From: Nicotiana tabacum
Lineage: Eukaryota; Streptophyta; Magnoliopsida; Solanales; Solanaceae
Direction of reading: 5' to 3'
NCBI RefSeq assembly: GCF_000715075.1
Contig: NC_134100.1
Span: 29,990,042-30,054,041, forward strand
Length of the DNA stretch: 64,000 bases
Shown: positions 1-11,504 of the stretch, piece by piece
Layout of the letters: the number at the start of each line of letters is the position of its first letter
Numbering within the stretch: the first letter of the stretch is position 1
Program-made: the position numbers and the translations under genes
Notes under the pieces: generated by a model
What the model saw: the letters and a program-made list of their open reading frames with translations, nothing else
Database searches by the model: none
What the model was told of the DNA's origin: nothing

Positions 1-2
1 AG

Positions 3-329
3 GATCTATATTATGTTGAGGAGCCCGTGACAATATTGGACAGGCAGGTTAGAAAGCTGAGGTCAAAGAACATTGCATCAGTGAAGGTTCAGTGGCGGGG
101 TCAGCTGGTCGAGGAGGCGACCTGGGAGACCGAGCAGGATATGCGCAGCTGTTACCCTCATCTTTTTACTACTTCAGGTATGTCTCCATGCTCGTTCGAG
201 GACGAACGAATGTTAAGTGTGGGAGGATGTAATGACCCAGTCGATCGTTTTAAGGATTTATGCCCCGATCCCCTATTAACTACTTTCCCTGTGTCTGTTT
301 CTACTATTCTGATTCGCTGGGATGTTTAG
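3..329 (+). CDS. Ty3/gypsy pol polyprotein, C-terminal part with chromodomain (5' partial)
   Basis: The frame is open from the window edge. It encodes the end of the integrase region and a chromodomain-like module of chromoviruses, a domain thought to direct integration to chromatin. Visible landmarks are a YVEEPV lead-in, ILDRQVRKLRSK, the core VKVQWRG, and EEATWE followed by a CYPHLF segment. In this family the stretch from the basic RKLRSK to ATWE is the folded part. The same block occurs, broken by stops, at 18690-18860 in element B. The frame runs through FEDERM, encoded by the conserved hairpin, and past the LTR start at 228 to a stop at 327-329, so the last 34 codons lie inside the LTR. 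Nothing here is broken. The upstream domains are outside the window. Confidence 0.85.
   Translation, partial: DLYYVEEPVTILDRQVRKLRSKNIASVKVQWRGQLVEEATWETEQDMRSCYPHLFTTSGMSPCSFEDERMLSVGGCNDPVDRFKDLCPDPLLTTFPVSVSTILIRWDV
193..227 (+). other. Hairpin and polypurine tract before the 3' LTR of A1
   Basis: CGTTCGAGGACGAACG (193-208) can form a perfect 6-bp stem with an AGGA loop. After 'aatgttaagt' comes the purine-rich gtgggagga that ends at the LTR. The tract is the expected primer for plus-strand DNA synthesis. The hairpin recurs at the same place in the other elements here. Confidence 0.7.
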
Positions 330-834
330 TTTTGAGTTTCGGAGTGTTTTGGGACACTTAGTCCCTAAATGAGAGTTTAAGCTTTAAAATTTAGACCATA
401 GTCGGAGCAGAGTGAATACGGTCTCGGAATGGAATTTCGTCGGTTCCGTTAGCTCTGTTGGGTGATTTCGGGCTTAGGGGCATGTTCAGATCGTGTTTTG
501 GAGGTCCGTAGCTTATTTAGGCTTGAAATGCCGAAAGTTAAATTTTTGAAGTTTCTGGTTCAGTAGTGAGATTTCGATATCGGGGTCAGAATGGAATTTC
601 GGAAGTTGGAGTAGCTCCGTAGTGTTGAAACAAGTTTGAATGATATTCTAGGATTGGTTGGCATGTTTGGTTGAGGTCCCGGGGGCTTCGGGTGTGTTTC
701 GGATGCTCAACGGACCATTTTTGGACTTGGAGAAGGATCAGATTTTTGCTAGTTTTTGTTGCAGACTTTTCTTCATCGGGATCGCATGAGGAGGCTCCCG
801 ATCATGAAGGCTTGGATGAGGCAGAAGGGATTTT

Positions 835-1110
835 GTTCTACGCAATCGCGGGAAGCAGAGTGCGAACACGTAGTAAAAGTAGGAGTTGAATCGCAAGTGC
901 GTGGGCTACGCCGTGTTTGCGAATAGGAAGAAGTGAGGCAGCTGAAGAGTTGAAGATTTTCTCTTCGCGATTGCGTAGAGCTGAGCAGTGCAACATCGCG
1001 ATCGCGTAGGGTTTATCGCGACCGCGTAGGTTTATTTTGGGTGTAATCGATGTTGCTCTTCGTGATTGCGTGGGAGTTTCCGCAATCGCGATTAAGGACG
1101 CGTCTGGGTA
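835..1110 (+). repeat. CpG-rich CGC-N4-GCG dyad array in the A1 LTR
   Basis: Several copies of the dyad CGC-N4-GCG occur here (for example CGCAATCGCG, CGCGATCGCG, CGCGACCGCG) plus degenerate versions, in otherwise AT-rich DNA. The array sits in the U3 part of the LTR. The equivalent array is found in the LTRs of most other families in this window. Confidence 0.65.
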
Positions 1111-1969
1111 GATCATAAAGTTAAAAATCAAGGGTTTTGAGTTCATATCACAAAAATAGAATTGAGAGCTCGGTAGGAGATGAATTTTGGAGATATTTTC
1201 GGAGGGAGTTTGTGGGTAATGATTCTTAACTCCTTTTTGCTTATAACCCATTAATATAATCATGAATTCATCATCTAATTTTGGATTTGGGGCTGAGAAA
1301 TTGGCGAAAATTTTGGAAAAGTTCTTAGACAAAAAAATCGAGTTTTGATTGGGGATTTGACATTGGATTTGGATAATTTTGGTATGGATAGATTCGTGAG
1401 AGTATGAGGATTATGAAAATGTAAAATTTACCCGATTCCGAGACGTGGGACTGAGGGGCGTTTTGGTCATTTTACCTAATTTCGAGTATTAGCTTATAAT
1501 TGTTTTGTAGAATCAGTTACTTGAAGCGTTATATACATTATGAAACTGATTTGAATAGATTTGGGCCATTTGGAGTCGAGTACTCGTGGCAAGAACGTGG
1601 TTTCAGATTGATTTTGAGTCGGTTTGAGGTAAGTGGTTTGTCTAACCTTGTGTGGGGGATTTCTCCTTAGGTTTTGGTATTGTTGATATTTGAAATGCCT
1701 TGTATGTGAGGTGACAAGTGAGTACTTGTGCTAATTGTTGAAAATTCGATTTTTCACTAAGTAATTAAGATTGAGTTTCTTCTCCTGTTATTACTACTTG
1801 CAATTTAAGCATGTTGTTAGCTTAGAGGAGCATGTCTAAGTGACTTAATTGTTTTATTTTCTCAAACTGCTTTACCTGAATTCTGTGCAACATGCTAGCC
1901 TAGAATTTTCTGTTTGTCTTGATATGAAATTGACATTTGCTAAATATTCTTCATGTTGCTACTGTGTAT

Positions 1970-2310
1970 TTACATTTGGGACTACGGATGTGGGATTTCG
2001 GTAGATCCCCCTCCCTTGTCTCTTTATTTGGGACTACAGATGTGGAATTCCAGTAGATCCCCTACATAGTTATATGGAACTACGGGACTGCACCCGATAG
2101 ATATTTCCAGTACTGGATATTTATATTTGGGACTACGGATCGGGATTCTAGTAGATCCCCGCGCATTGATAGTTAGACTACGGGACGGGATCCTGGGAGA
2201 TCCTTCAGATATATATGATGGACTAAGGGACAGTATCTTGGGAGATCCACTGGATAGTTGTAATTGAGACTACAGGACGATATCTTGGAAAGTATCCCGG
2301 TTGTTATCTC
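1970..2310 (+). repeat. Degenerate tandem repeat 'gggactacgg...agatcc' in the A1 LTR
   Basis: Imperfect units contain gggactacgg, a variable stretch and gtagatccc or gggagatcc, with a period near 60 bp. Similar units occur in the LTR-like sequence at about 23600-23810. They correspond in position to the expanded 30-bp minisatellite in the inverted family member at 37617-37920. Confidence 0.65.
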
Positions 2311-2970
2311 TGTGTTGAGTTATATTTCCTTTCCGTGATTATTTTGTCTCTGTTCTAGTTGTTGTTGTTCTTTCTATTCTATGTTATTTCTTACTGTTGC
2401 ACTTAATTATACTGTCTTATTCTACACTGTTATACCTTGTATTTTATTTAACCTCAGTAGGACCCTGACCTACCCCGTCACTACCCGGCCGAGGTTAGGC
2501 TTGGCACTTACTGAGTACCGCTGTGGTGCACTCATGCCCTTTCTGCGCATGTTTTTCATGTGCAGATCCATGTACTTCCACTCAATCTTATCATCCTTGA
2601 GGCGGGTCACTTCTATAGAGACTTTGAGGTATATTTGCCGCGTCCGCAGACCGATGAGTCCCTTTTTATCTTCTGTAATATTATAGCCCTTCTATTTTTT
2701 CTTTTTGTTAGACATTTCTGGAGTTAGAACTTCTTATGTATCTCTTATCTTGTGATTCATGGGGTTCCAGATTTTGGGAAGTATTAGGTTGAGATTCTTG
2801 TACTGTTATATGCCAGTCGGCATCTTAAACGCTATTTCAGTTGTTATTTCGGTTTTATATTATTTTTCTTTCCGCAAATTATTCTTTTTTCCGCTTTTGT
2901 TAGGCTTACCTAGTCGTATAGACTAGGTACCATCATGATAGTTCACGGAGGGTGAACTGGCGTCGTGACA

Positions 2971-3011
2971 GTACCGGTGCCCGTCGCGGCCCCTTGGTTT
3001 GGGTTGTGATA
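2971..3011 (+). repeat. End of a G-type LTR (host of A1)
   Basis: The sequence gtacc-ggtgcccgtcgcggccc...gggttgtgata matches the last bases of the G LTRs at 30231-30271 and 52899-52942. A1 is therefore inserted close to the 3' end of a G-family LTR, most of which lies left of the window. The next bases, gataa, would be that element's own target duplication. Confidence 0.75.
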
Positions 3012-3599
3012 GATAAAAACAAAACTTTTTGCCTTAAAAGTTAAATTTAGTTGACTTCGGTCAATGTATTAAGTAAACAGACTCGGATCTATATTTTGAC
3101 AATTCCGATAGGTTCGTATCGAAATTTGGGACCTACGCGTATGCCCGGAATCAAATTCTGAGGTCCATAGCTCGAGATATGAATTTTTGTTGAAAATTGA
3201 AAGACTGAAAATTAAATGGTTTTAAGAATTTGGTTAATGTTTGGTCTCGTTGTTATTGGATCCGTATTTTGGTTTCGGGGCTTGGTACATGTCCATTATA
3301 AAACTTAAGACTTATCTGTGAAATTTGGTGAGAAACGAATTTGGTTTGACGTGATTCGGACATCAAGTTGTGAAAATATAAGTTTTAAAGCTTTCTTGAA
3401 AATTTATTCGATTTGTGTTCAATTCGTAGTTCTAAGAGTTATTTTGGTGATTTGATCACGCGACTAAGTTCGCATGATATTTTAGAACTTGTGTGCATGT
3501 TTGGTTCGGAGCCTCGAGGGCTCGGGCGAGTTTCAGATAAGCTACAGGATGTTTTGAACTTAGAAAATCTAGTATTTGCTGCAGTTGGTGTTCTGGTGT

Positions 3600-3915
3600 G
3601 TTCTTCTTCGCGTTCGCTAAGGTACTCTAGCAAACGTGAAGAGTCAACTGGTCGGGGTGGAGTTTTCTTCTTCGTGAACGCGAAGGCTGGGTCGCAAATG
3701 CGGAGCGATAGGGGCTTTGCCCTTCGCGAACGTGAACCGCTGAACGCAAACGTGAAGCATTAGGGACCTAGGGAGGGGTCAGTCTTTCCATCACCGCGAA
3801 CGCGAGCACGGGCTTGCGAACGAGCAGGCTAGGGGGCGTAGCCTTCGCAAACGTGATGAGGGATTCGCGATCGTGTAAGCCTAGCAGGCGTTGCTCTTCG
3901 TGAACGCGATGAACA
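3600..3915 (+). repeat. CGC-N4-GCG dyad array in the 3012-5725 LTR
   Basis: Contains cgcgttcgct, cgtgaacgcg, CGCAAATGCG, CGCGAACGCG and mutated relatives. It is the same type of CpG-rich dyad array as in A1 and B, with the spacer word GAAC predominating. Confidence 0.65.
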
Positions 3916-4799
3916 CTGTCGTCCAGCTATTAAACAATCCCATTACGGGATTTAAGCCCTTCTTTCAAATTTTCAAAAGCTAGAAAGCCTAGAGACGATT
4001 CTTCCAAGATATTTTCTTCCCAAAAGAATTGGTAAGTGATTCTAAACTACGTTTTTTCAATTATCCATTTCATTTCATGAATTTTCAACCTATAATCTAG
4101 AGTGTTCATTGTAGAATTAGGAATTCTTTTGGTAGAAACTAGGGATTTGAAAAATTGGGGATTTAGACCTCAAATTGAGGTCGGATTTCAAACCCAATTA
4201 TAAATTTGCGCTCGTGGGTGAATGTGTAAATGGATTTTGGTCTGAACCTTGGTTTTTGACCAAGCGGGTTTGGGGTCGATTTTTGACTTTATGGGGGAAA
4301 GTTTGGGAATTCTAAATTTATGCATTTGTAGTTGATTCCTTTAGCAATATTTGATGTTATCGAGTTAATTGTGGCTAGATACGAGTGGTTTGGAGGCGAA
4401 TTCTAAAGGAAAGGCCCCAGTAGAGCTTTAAATTGACCGCAGAACGAGGTAAGTGTCGTCGTTAACCTTGACTTGAGGGATTTGGTCTTAATTGCCTATT
4501 TGCTAAGTGTTTGAATGTTGGGTACAACGTATAGGTGAGGTGACGAGTACCCATGCGTTGTTGTCGGGTTATAGTATGCAGGTGGGTTTTATTCTCGTAA
4601 TTATTATTTTCCTTGATCATATTATCCATGGTTAGACTAGTTAATCGTTATGTTGATCATTCTTATCATGTTTACAGACTTTGGTATTGATTGACTATTG
4701 ACTCAAGGTTGAGGTTGGTATTATGGAATCAAATGTCAAAGTAAGACTTGTTCTTGTTATTTCTATCTCCTTATGGTTATTGTTCATTGTTTTGATAAG

Positions 4800-5030
4800 G
4801 GAGAGTGTTAATGCGCGAAGGGTGATGCCGGGTGTTGTGAGTGTTAATGCACGCAGGGTGATGTCGGGTGTTGTGAGTGTGGGTGATGCCATGCCACATT
4901 GTGAGTGTTAATGCACGAAGGGTGATGTTGTGCCATGTTATTAGAGTTAATGCACAAAGGGTGATGTCGTACCGTTTCTATTAATTATCTGGTGAGACTG
5001 AGAGTAAAAGTATGAAGGGTGATGTCGTGT
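4800..5030 (+). repeat. Tandem repeat 'gttaatgcgcgaagggtgatg'-like units
   Basis: Four to five imperfect copies of a unit of roughly 35-55 bases contain gttaatgc, gaagggtgatg and ccgggtgttgtgag. It occupies the mid-LTR position where the other families have their own tandem repeats. Confidence 0.7.
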
Positions 5031-6071
5031 GTTTTCCCTTACTATGTTTACTTGTTATTATTGGTTCAAGGTATATTGATTGATCAAGTTTTCTTTACTG
5101 CTGTGATTCTCTATCTTGTAATTCCCTCAGCATGTCCCCCTCCCGATTTTATCTGTCTATCTTTTACTTGCCATTACTTTGTACATATACTATTAAGTTG
5201 TACATGTTTATTATATAGGTGTCATATCTTAGCCTCGTCACTACTTCGTCAAGGTTAGACTTGGAACTTACCAGTATATGTGGTCGATTGTATTGATATT
5301 ACACTGCACTTCTGTGAAGATTTTTGTATTGGTCCAGTTGATCGAGAGGTATAGCAGCTCGGATCGGACCACTGAAAACTCAAGGTAGCTCTGTCGGTGT
5401 TTACAGACCTTGAAGTGCCCATCTATCTCTTCTGTTTACTATTTCTTTTGTTCAAACAGTCATACTTCGTTTAGACTTTTATTTGTAGTAAATCCTAAAA
5501 TGTTCGTGAATTTTGTGAATCCAGATCCGGGTGGTAGTAAATATTGAAGTTTTTTTATAATATTTCGCAAACTCTGTCTTAGCTTCTATTTAGTTTAATT
5601 ATGATTGTGCTCATTATTTAAAAATTGGCTGAAGTTGAGTTGTGAATTCTCTAACGTTGGCTTGCCTAGCAAGTGAAAAGTTAGGCGCCATCACTGCCCG
5701 ACGGTGGAAATTTCAGGTCGTGACATAAGGTTAAACCAGAATCAAATCGTGCTACTAATTTTAACTAAGAGAGAAAATTTATTCTGAACAAACTTGCTTT
5801 AATTTTGTTATTGATCAAAGAAGAAAAATAAAATTTTGATATAACAGGCTTAGAGCAAGTTCTAAAATATAATTGTGGGAGTAAATAAAAATTTGATATA
5901 AAAGAAAGAAAATAAAATGTTAATGTACATTTTAACATACACAAAAAAGAAAAGTAAACTTATGATATCTAGTTTGGTATACACATATCAATATATTATA
6001 TATTGCGATACACACACTATAATTATTTTTTGTTGTGATACACATTGATAGAGACATCAATAAATTTTAAA

Positions 6072-6075
<4 letters not shown>

Positions 6076-6111
<36 letters not shown>
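6076..6111. repeat. (TA)n microsatellite
   Basis: About 18 uninterrupted TA dinucleotides. Confidence 0.95.
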
Positions 6112-6115
<4 letters not shown>

Positions 6116-6529
6116 CATATTTTATATATACAAAAAAAGGAAATTTTAATATATATGTTGATATACACATTATTATTAATATACATTTATTGACTACTTG
6201 GAACCAATAAATATAACTAGGGATTTTTTCTCTTAATTATATAGGTACATTATCATACTATGCCAAAATCCCAAAAATAATGTTGGAAGTTGGAAGCTAA
6301 TAGGTACATCGTTGGCATCAACACTCATGGTTCTACCTATTTTGGTGTCCCAAATCTCTACATGCCCATATCTTAACTATCATTTTCTTTTGTAGTTTTT
6401 TAAAAAAAAATTAATTTGATGTTTGTACCCCGCTTTGAGTCGCTCCGATTAATTTTAATTCGTACTGCATAAAGTTCATTAAAATGTGAAATGCACCTAC
6501 TAGAATTTTTTTCCATTCTTCAAGCTCGA

Positions 6530-6770
6530 CCAAGACCGATTAAGGATAAAGAATTCTTATCCATACCACTATAACTGTCATTTCTAGATAATTACATAAA
6601 AGAAGTAGGATTCTTGAACCTAGAAAAGGATTCAATAAAATCAAAATAATTGAATGAAGAGCCGTGTAAAGCGAAAATCTCATATACAATACTATGGATT
6701 GATAGTAAAAATCACCTGTTAATACTATTACCCAAAAAGACCAAACTCGGTTACGAAGTAATCCTATTTG
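6530..6770 (+). other. Possible decayed plastid insertion (group II intron domain V plus rps12-like exon)
   Basis: 'gaatgaagagccgtgtaaag' followed by 'cgaaaatctcatatac' resembles the strongly conserved domain V stem of organellar group II introns. About 50 bases later 'ctattacccaaaaagaccaa' and 'actcggttacg' resemble the beginning of the second exon of plastid rps12 (TITPKKPNSALR in the family). That order, intron domain V then this exon, fits rps12 intron 1. The similarity is from memory and the copy is degraded, so this is a candidate nuclear plastid insertion and not a functional gene. Confidence 0.35.
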
Positions 6771-6817
6771 ATAGTATGATCGCACTTCATATATCTTTTC
6801 CTTTAATCTTTATGATA

Positions 6818-8355
6818 TGTTATGACCCGAAAGGTCATTTTGTGTTTTAGAGCTCAATTTTGTACTTTTAAACCTTAAAAATCTCCTTTGACCCTCCTCG
6901 CGTTACGTTCACAGTCCTAGCGTATTTCTGGAAAGATTTTATATTAAAAGCTGTTGAAAATAAGAAATTTTGCATTAAAACTTCATTTGAGTTGACTTCG
7001 GTCAACATTTTTGATAAACGAACCCGAATTCATATTTTGACAGTCCCGGTGAGTTCGTATCGAGATTTGGGACTCGGGCGTATGCCCGGAAATGAAATCG
7101 GAAATCCCTAGCCCGAGATATCGGACTTTGTTGAAATTTAAAAATTAAAGGCTTAATGAATTTGAAAGGTTTGACCCATAGTTGACTTTTTGGATATCGG
7201 GTCCGTATTTTAGTTCCGGAACCTGGTATAGGACCAATATCACATTTATGACTTGTTTGTGAAATTTGGTGAGAAACGGAGTTGGTTTGACGTGATTGGG
7301 ACGTCTGGTTGAGAAAATAGAAATTTTAAAGTGTTCTTGAGAATTTCATTTGATTTAGTGCTAAATTTGTAGTTCTAGGTGCTATTTTGGCGATTCGATC
7401 GTTCGAGCAAGTTCGTATGATATTTTTAGACTTTTGTGCATTTTTGGTTTGGAGCCCCGAGGACTCGGGTGAGTTTTGGATAGGCTACCGAGTGAAATTG
7501 GACTTGGAGGGATTGCTGGTGTGTCTAATATTGTTGCAGGCCCCTGATCTCGCATTTGTGAGATCAGGCATCGCAATTGCGAGCTTTTCATTGCAAATGC
7601 GAAGAGAAGCCGGGCCAATAGTTTTCGCATTTGCAAAGGGAGTCTGGGAAGGGCGGTGATCACAAATGTGATCATTGAGTCGCAAATGCGGAGACACAGG
7701 TTCGCATTTGAACAAATCTTCGCATTTGCGATGGTCCCTTCGCATTTACGGGCTTCACATTTGCGAAGCCCAAGTCGCAAATGCGGCATCTGCATCTGGG
7801 TAAAAGAGACTTAGACGGGATTTTTCTCCCATTTTTCAAATTTTCAAAACCTAAAAATACAAGAGGCGATTTTTCAAAGACCATTTCTTCCCCAAAATAT
7901 TGGTAAGTGATTCTAAACTAGTTTCTTTCAATCTTTCACTTTATTTTACAAGATTTCAATCTAAAATCTAATGTTTTTATGGTGGAATTGGGGATTTTTG
8001 GGTGGAACCTAGGGATTTCGAAATTTAGGGATTTAGACCTCAAATTGAGGTCGGATTCCAAAATCAATTACATATCTGGACTCGGAGTTAAATAGATAAT
8101 CGAATTTTGGTCTGAATTTCAGGTTTGGATCAAGCAGACCCGGGTATTGACTTTTGTTAACTTTTTCAAAAATTGCCTAAATTGAATTATTTGCAATCAT
8201 TGGTAGTTCCTATGGCTTAAATTGAATCGCTTGGTTGGTAATTTGCTAGATTCTATTGGTTCGGAGGCTTGTTTGAAGGGAAAGGCTGTGCTTGAGCTTT
8301 GAGTTGGTCGTTGAAGCAAGGTAAGTATCGTGGTTAACCTTGGCTTGAGAGATTA
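6818..8355 (+). repeat. Ty3/gypsy LTR truncated by insertion of D
   Basis: Begins TGTTATGACCCG, preceded by tgata, and is closely related to the 3012-5725 LTR. Donor-like tggtaagtgattct has its GT at 7903 and gcaaggtaagt has its GT at 8321, a 418-bp spacing. The acceptor-like TTAG expected between them reads cttaa, so it has been lost. It stops at gatta (8351-8355), where element D begins. The continuation is not found in the window. Confidence 0.8.
7545..7790 (+). repeat. CGC-N4-GCG dyad array (6818-8355 LTR)
   Basis: Contains repeated TCGCAAATGCG and TCGCAATTGCGA words with CpG-loss variants such as tcacaaatgtga. It is the same module as in the other LTRs. Confidence 0.7.
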
Positions 8356-8962
8356 TGTAACAACCTGACCTGTCGTTTTAAGAATTTACGCCCCATTCAG
8401 TGACAGATCTTGAGCAACTTCGTAAAACGTATTATGACTTGCGTGTGTGGTCGAGTTTGATTTTCGTAAGATTCAGAATTTAATTGAAAGAATAACTCTC
8501 ATTTTTGAAGCTTAAAGCAAACGACTTCGGAATAGAATTTTGATAACCCCAATAGCTTTATATGGTAATTTTGGACTTGGGCATATGCTCGGATTTGGAT
8601 TTGGAAGTCCGTAGGACATTTCAACACATTTTGGATAAAGTTAGAAAATAGAAGATTTTTGGAAAGTTTGACTGGGGAGTTGACTTTTTGATATCGAGAC
8701 CGAAATTCGATTCTGAAAATTGGAACAACTCCGTTATGTCATTTATGACTTGTGTGTAAAATTTTAGGTCAATCGGAATTGATTTGATAGGTTTCAGCAT
8801 CAAATGTAGAATTTGAAATTTGTTAGTTTTGAATAAGCTTGAATTGGCTTGCGATTCATATTTTAGTGTTGTTCAATGTAATTTGAGGCATTGAATAAGT
8901 TCGTATCATATTATGGGACTTGTTAGTATACTTGGTTGAGATCCCATGAGGCTCGGATGATA
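8356..8962 (+). repeat. 5' LTR of element D (3' end rearranged)
   Basis: Begins TGTAACAACCTGACC and matches 10147-10772 over about 600 bases, from 'tcattttaagaatttacgcc' to 'ttggttgggatcccatg'. After 'gaggctcggatga' it diverges from the 3' copy, so the rest of the LTR appears deleted or replaced. Confidence 0.75.
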
Positions 8963-9824
8963 GATATCAATTGTGAATTATATGTCCTAACAGTATGAGG
9001 GTTCATTATACGTTGTGATTTTGTTTAATGGAAATTATTTAAAAGAAGAAAGAAAGGAAATGGAAATTTCAGTTGGCACAATGTGCAAAATACTTGTGAT
9101 TCAGAGTTGAGGACGAGATCCTCGTATTTTTTTTATTATGTGAAATATTTAAAACGAGCTATGTGCCGCGATGGAAGTTATATAAGGACGAGATCCTTGC
9201 GATGAAATTTTATTTGTTTAAATTCTTCCTTTAGTGAAATTATAATTTGTTCTATAGTATTAATAGGGAGTCATACATGTTAGGCTTATTTGATAATTAT
9301 TTTATGTGTTATTGTGTATATGTTGCAAAATTCGTGTTGAAATTATTGAGTTTTAACCTACGAGGTGAGTGTCTAGGTGGCGTTAAATGTGACTCACTAA
9401 TTCGGATAAATAATAATAAGGTCTTCATGCCTCGTACCTCATTGTTAGAAAATGGAGGTTTGAAATGAAATTCTTGTTGACATGAGGTTAATTGACGATT
9501 TTGTAATCGATTATGAACAACTATTAAGACCAGAGAAGTGGACATGGTCATACATATGATGTGTTTCATGTCCCGATATCATTATGATAATGTCGTGCTT
9601 GTAATACGAAGATTAGCATTGTTGATATATACATTGTGGTAATTTGTTGAGTTGTGGATGTGGTGTTAGGAGTTATTTTGGTGTTACTCTGACAGGTGGA
9701 TAGTCCCAATTACAGGGGAGACCCTGCCGAAATTTCAAAAAAAAAAATTGGCACATTGAGATGTGCGAATAAAGAGATAAGTACATTGTGTATTTGAGGA
9801 TGAATGACCCTATGTGGGGGAGAA
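8963..9824 (+). other. Internal remnant of D, or of an element inside it; no coding potential seen
   Basis: AT-rich sequence with two copies of an 'ggacgagatcct' motif (about 9110 and 9183) and a block 'ggtggatagtcccaattaca'. Near the right end, 9791-9806 is a diverged copy of the conserved hairpin, followed by gtgggggagaa, a polypurine-like tract, directly before an LTR-like TGTAAC at 9825. No gag or pol motif was recognised. Confidence 0.45.
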
Positions 9825-10110
9825 TGTAACATTATGGAAAAAAATTCGAAGTATTTAAGCGTTATTAAAAGTTGATGTGTGTTAACATAAGACTAATACC
9901 ATGTAGTGATGTGGAAAAAATTGGACCATTTTTAAAATGTTTAGAGAGTAAGAAATTTGGTCTTAGAGTTTACAAATACGCATAAAGGAAATATTCTCAA
10001 CTGAAATGGTATTTTCGGACTTATGTCAAATGTAGTAACGTGAGATCAACCGTGAGTATATGTGCAAAAGTAAAATCATTAATTTGGCAACCTCAGAATG
10101 ATTCTTAGTA
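9825..10110 (+). repeat. Possible 3' LTR fragment of a further element
   Basis: Starts TGTAACATTATGG immediately after hairpin and polypurine-like sequence, which is the standard position of a 3' LTR. It then gives way to D's own hairpin (10111-10126) and polypurine tract. No second copy is present, so family and extent are uncertain. Confidence 0.35.
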
Positions 10111-10146
10111 CGTTCGAGGACGAATGTATGTTTAAGAGGTGGAGAA
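10111..10146 (+). other. Hairpin and polypurine tract before the 3' LTR of D
   Basis: CGTTCGAGGACGAATG (10111-10126), then 'tatgtttaagaggtggagaa', then the LTR at 10147. One base of the stem differs from the A1 and H version. Confidence 0.7.
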
Positions 10147-10772
10147 TGTAACGAACCGACCTGTCATTTTAAGAATTTACGCCCCATTCAGTGACTTAAG
10201 ATCCCAGGCAACTTTGTAATACGTATTATGACTTGCGTGTGTGGTGGAGTTTGATTTTCGGAAAGATTCGGAATTTAATTGAAAGATAAACTCTCATTTT
10301 TGAAGCTTAAATGAAAGAGTTGACCGGAGTTTGACTTTTGAGCAAACGACTCCGGAATAGAATTTTGATAACTCCAATAGCTTCATATGGTAATTTCGGA
10401 CTTGGGCATATGCTCGGATTTGGATTTGGAAGTCTGTAGGGCATTTCAACGCATTTTGGTGAAAGTTGGAAAATAGAAGATTTTTGGAAAGTTTGACTGG
10501 GGAGTTGACTTGTTGATATCGGGATCGAAATTCGATTCTGAAATCGAAACAGCTCCTTTATGTCATTTATGACTTGTATGTAAAATTTGCGGTCAATCAG
10601 AATTTATTTGATAGGTTTCAGCATCGAATGTAGAATTTGGAATTTGTTAGTTTTGAATAAGCTTGAATTGGGGTGCGATTCATATTTTAGTGTTGTTCAA
10701 TGTAATTGGAGGAATCAACTAAGTTCTTGTCATGTTATGAGACTTGTTAGTATACTTGGTTGGGATCCCATG
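10147..10772 (+). repeat. 3' LTR of D, left part (interrupted by B)
   Basis: Begins TGTAACGAACCGACC, matches 8356-8962, and ends at ccatg where element B is inserted. The remainder resumes at 21796. Confidence 0.85.
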
Positions 10773-11504
10773 TGTGATGACCCAAAAGATCATCACTTGT
10801 TTAAAAACAAAATTCTGTGTTTTGAGGCCTTAAAAAACCTCTTTTAGCTTCACCTCGATTTGCGCGCATAGTCCAGACATGTAGCCAGAATGCCTAAATA
10901 TGAAAATCTGTGAAAAATGATAAATTTTGACTATAAAATGAGCTAATTTGACTTTAGTCAATATTTTGGGTAAACGGACCCAGACCCGTGATTTGACAGT
11001 CCCTGAGGGTCCGTAGGAAAATATAGGACTTGGGCGTATGCCCAGAATCGAATTCCGAGGTCCCAAGCCCGAGAAATGAATTTTTAAATGAAATTATTTT
11101 CTGAAATTGTTTAAAGAAATTTGAAATGAAATTTGAATAAAACATGATGGTATCGGGCCCGTCTTTTGGTTCCAGCGCCCGGTACAAGTCTTATATATGA
11201 TTTAAGACATTCCTGTAAAATTTGGTGAAAAACGAACATCGTTTGACGTGATTCGGACCTAAATTGCTAAAGTTGATATTTTAAGAAGTTTGAGAAAGTT
11301 CTATGATTTTGAGGTTTAATTCGTTGTTATTGAGGTTATTTTGGTGATTTTATTACACGAATAAGTTTGTATGATGTTTTTGAGGTTGTGTGTATATTTG
11401 GTTTGGAGCTCCGAGGGCTCGGGTGAGTTTTGGATAGGCCATGGGTTTCATTTTGAACTTAGAAGTTGCAGAAAAAATTTTGCTAGTATGAACAGACCTG
11501 CAGG

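Larger units (their letters stand above)
1..2970 (+). mobile_element. Ty3/gypsy chromovirus element A1, 3' portion
   Basis: This is the 3' end of an LTR retrotransposon that enters from the left edge. It holds the pol C-terminus, a hairpin and polypurine tract, and a complete 3' LTR. The 5 bases after the LTR (gtacc) are the right-hand copy of its target duplication; the left copy lies outside the window. The sequence after it is the end of a G-type LTR, so A1 is nested in an older element. The visible pol end has no stop, which suggests A1 is younger than its neighbours. An inverted LTR of the same family lies at 36941-39781. Confidence 0.9.
228..2970 (+). repeat. 3' LTR of A1 (2743 bp)
   Basis: Begins TGTAATGACC directly after the polypurine tract and ends GTCGTGACA. 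It matches the reverse complement of 36941-39781 along its length, including the opening 'gatcccctattaact' block and the closing 'actaggt..catca..gttca..gagggtgaac' block. An acceptor-like ttttgtag ends at 1510 and a donor-like gaggtaagt has its GT at 1629. It contains two repeat modules, listed separately. Confidence 0.9.
3012..5725 (+). repeat. Ty3/gypsy LTR, 5' end missing (outer host of the left nest)
   Basis: Resembles the LTR at 6818-8355 from its 'gttgacttcggtcaa' block onward and ends ggtcgtgaca. About the first 180 bases lie beyond the nested elements, outside the window. No primer-binding site follows 5725, so this is a 3' LTR or a solo LTR, and taagg at 5726 would be its flanking duplication. 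It has the shared splice-like layout: donor GT at 4032, acceptor ttag ending at 4343, second donor GT at 4449. Confidence 0.8.
5726..6817. other. AT-rich spacer without a recognised gene
   Basis: Low-complexity AT-rich DNA between two LTRs, with runs of A and T, a TA microsatellite and a possible organelle-derived fragment near its right end. No reading frame resembles a known protein. The last 5 bases (tgata, 6813-6817) precede the next LTR and may be its target site. Confidence 0.6.
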
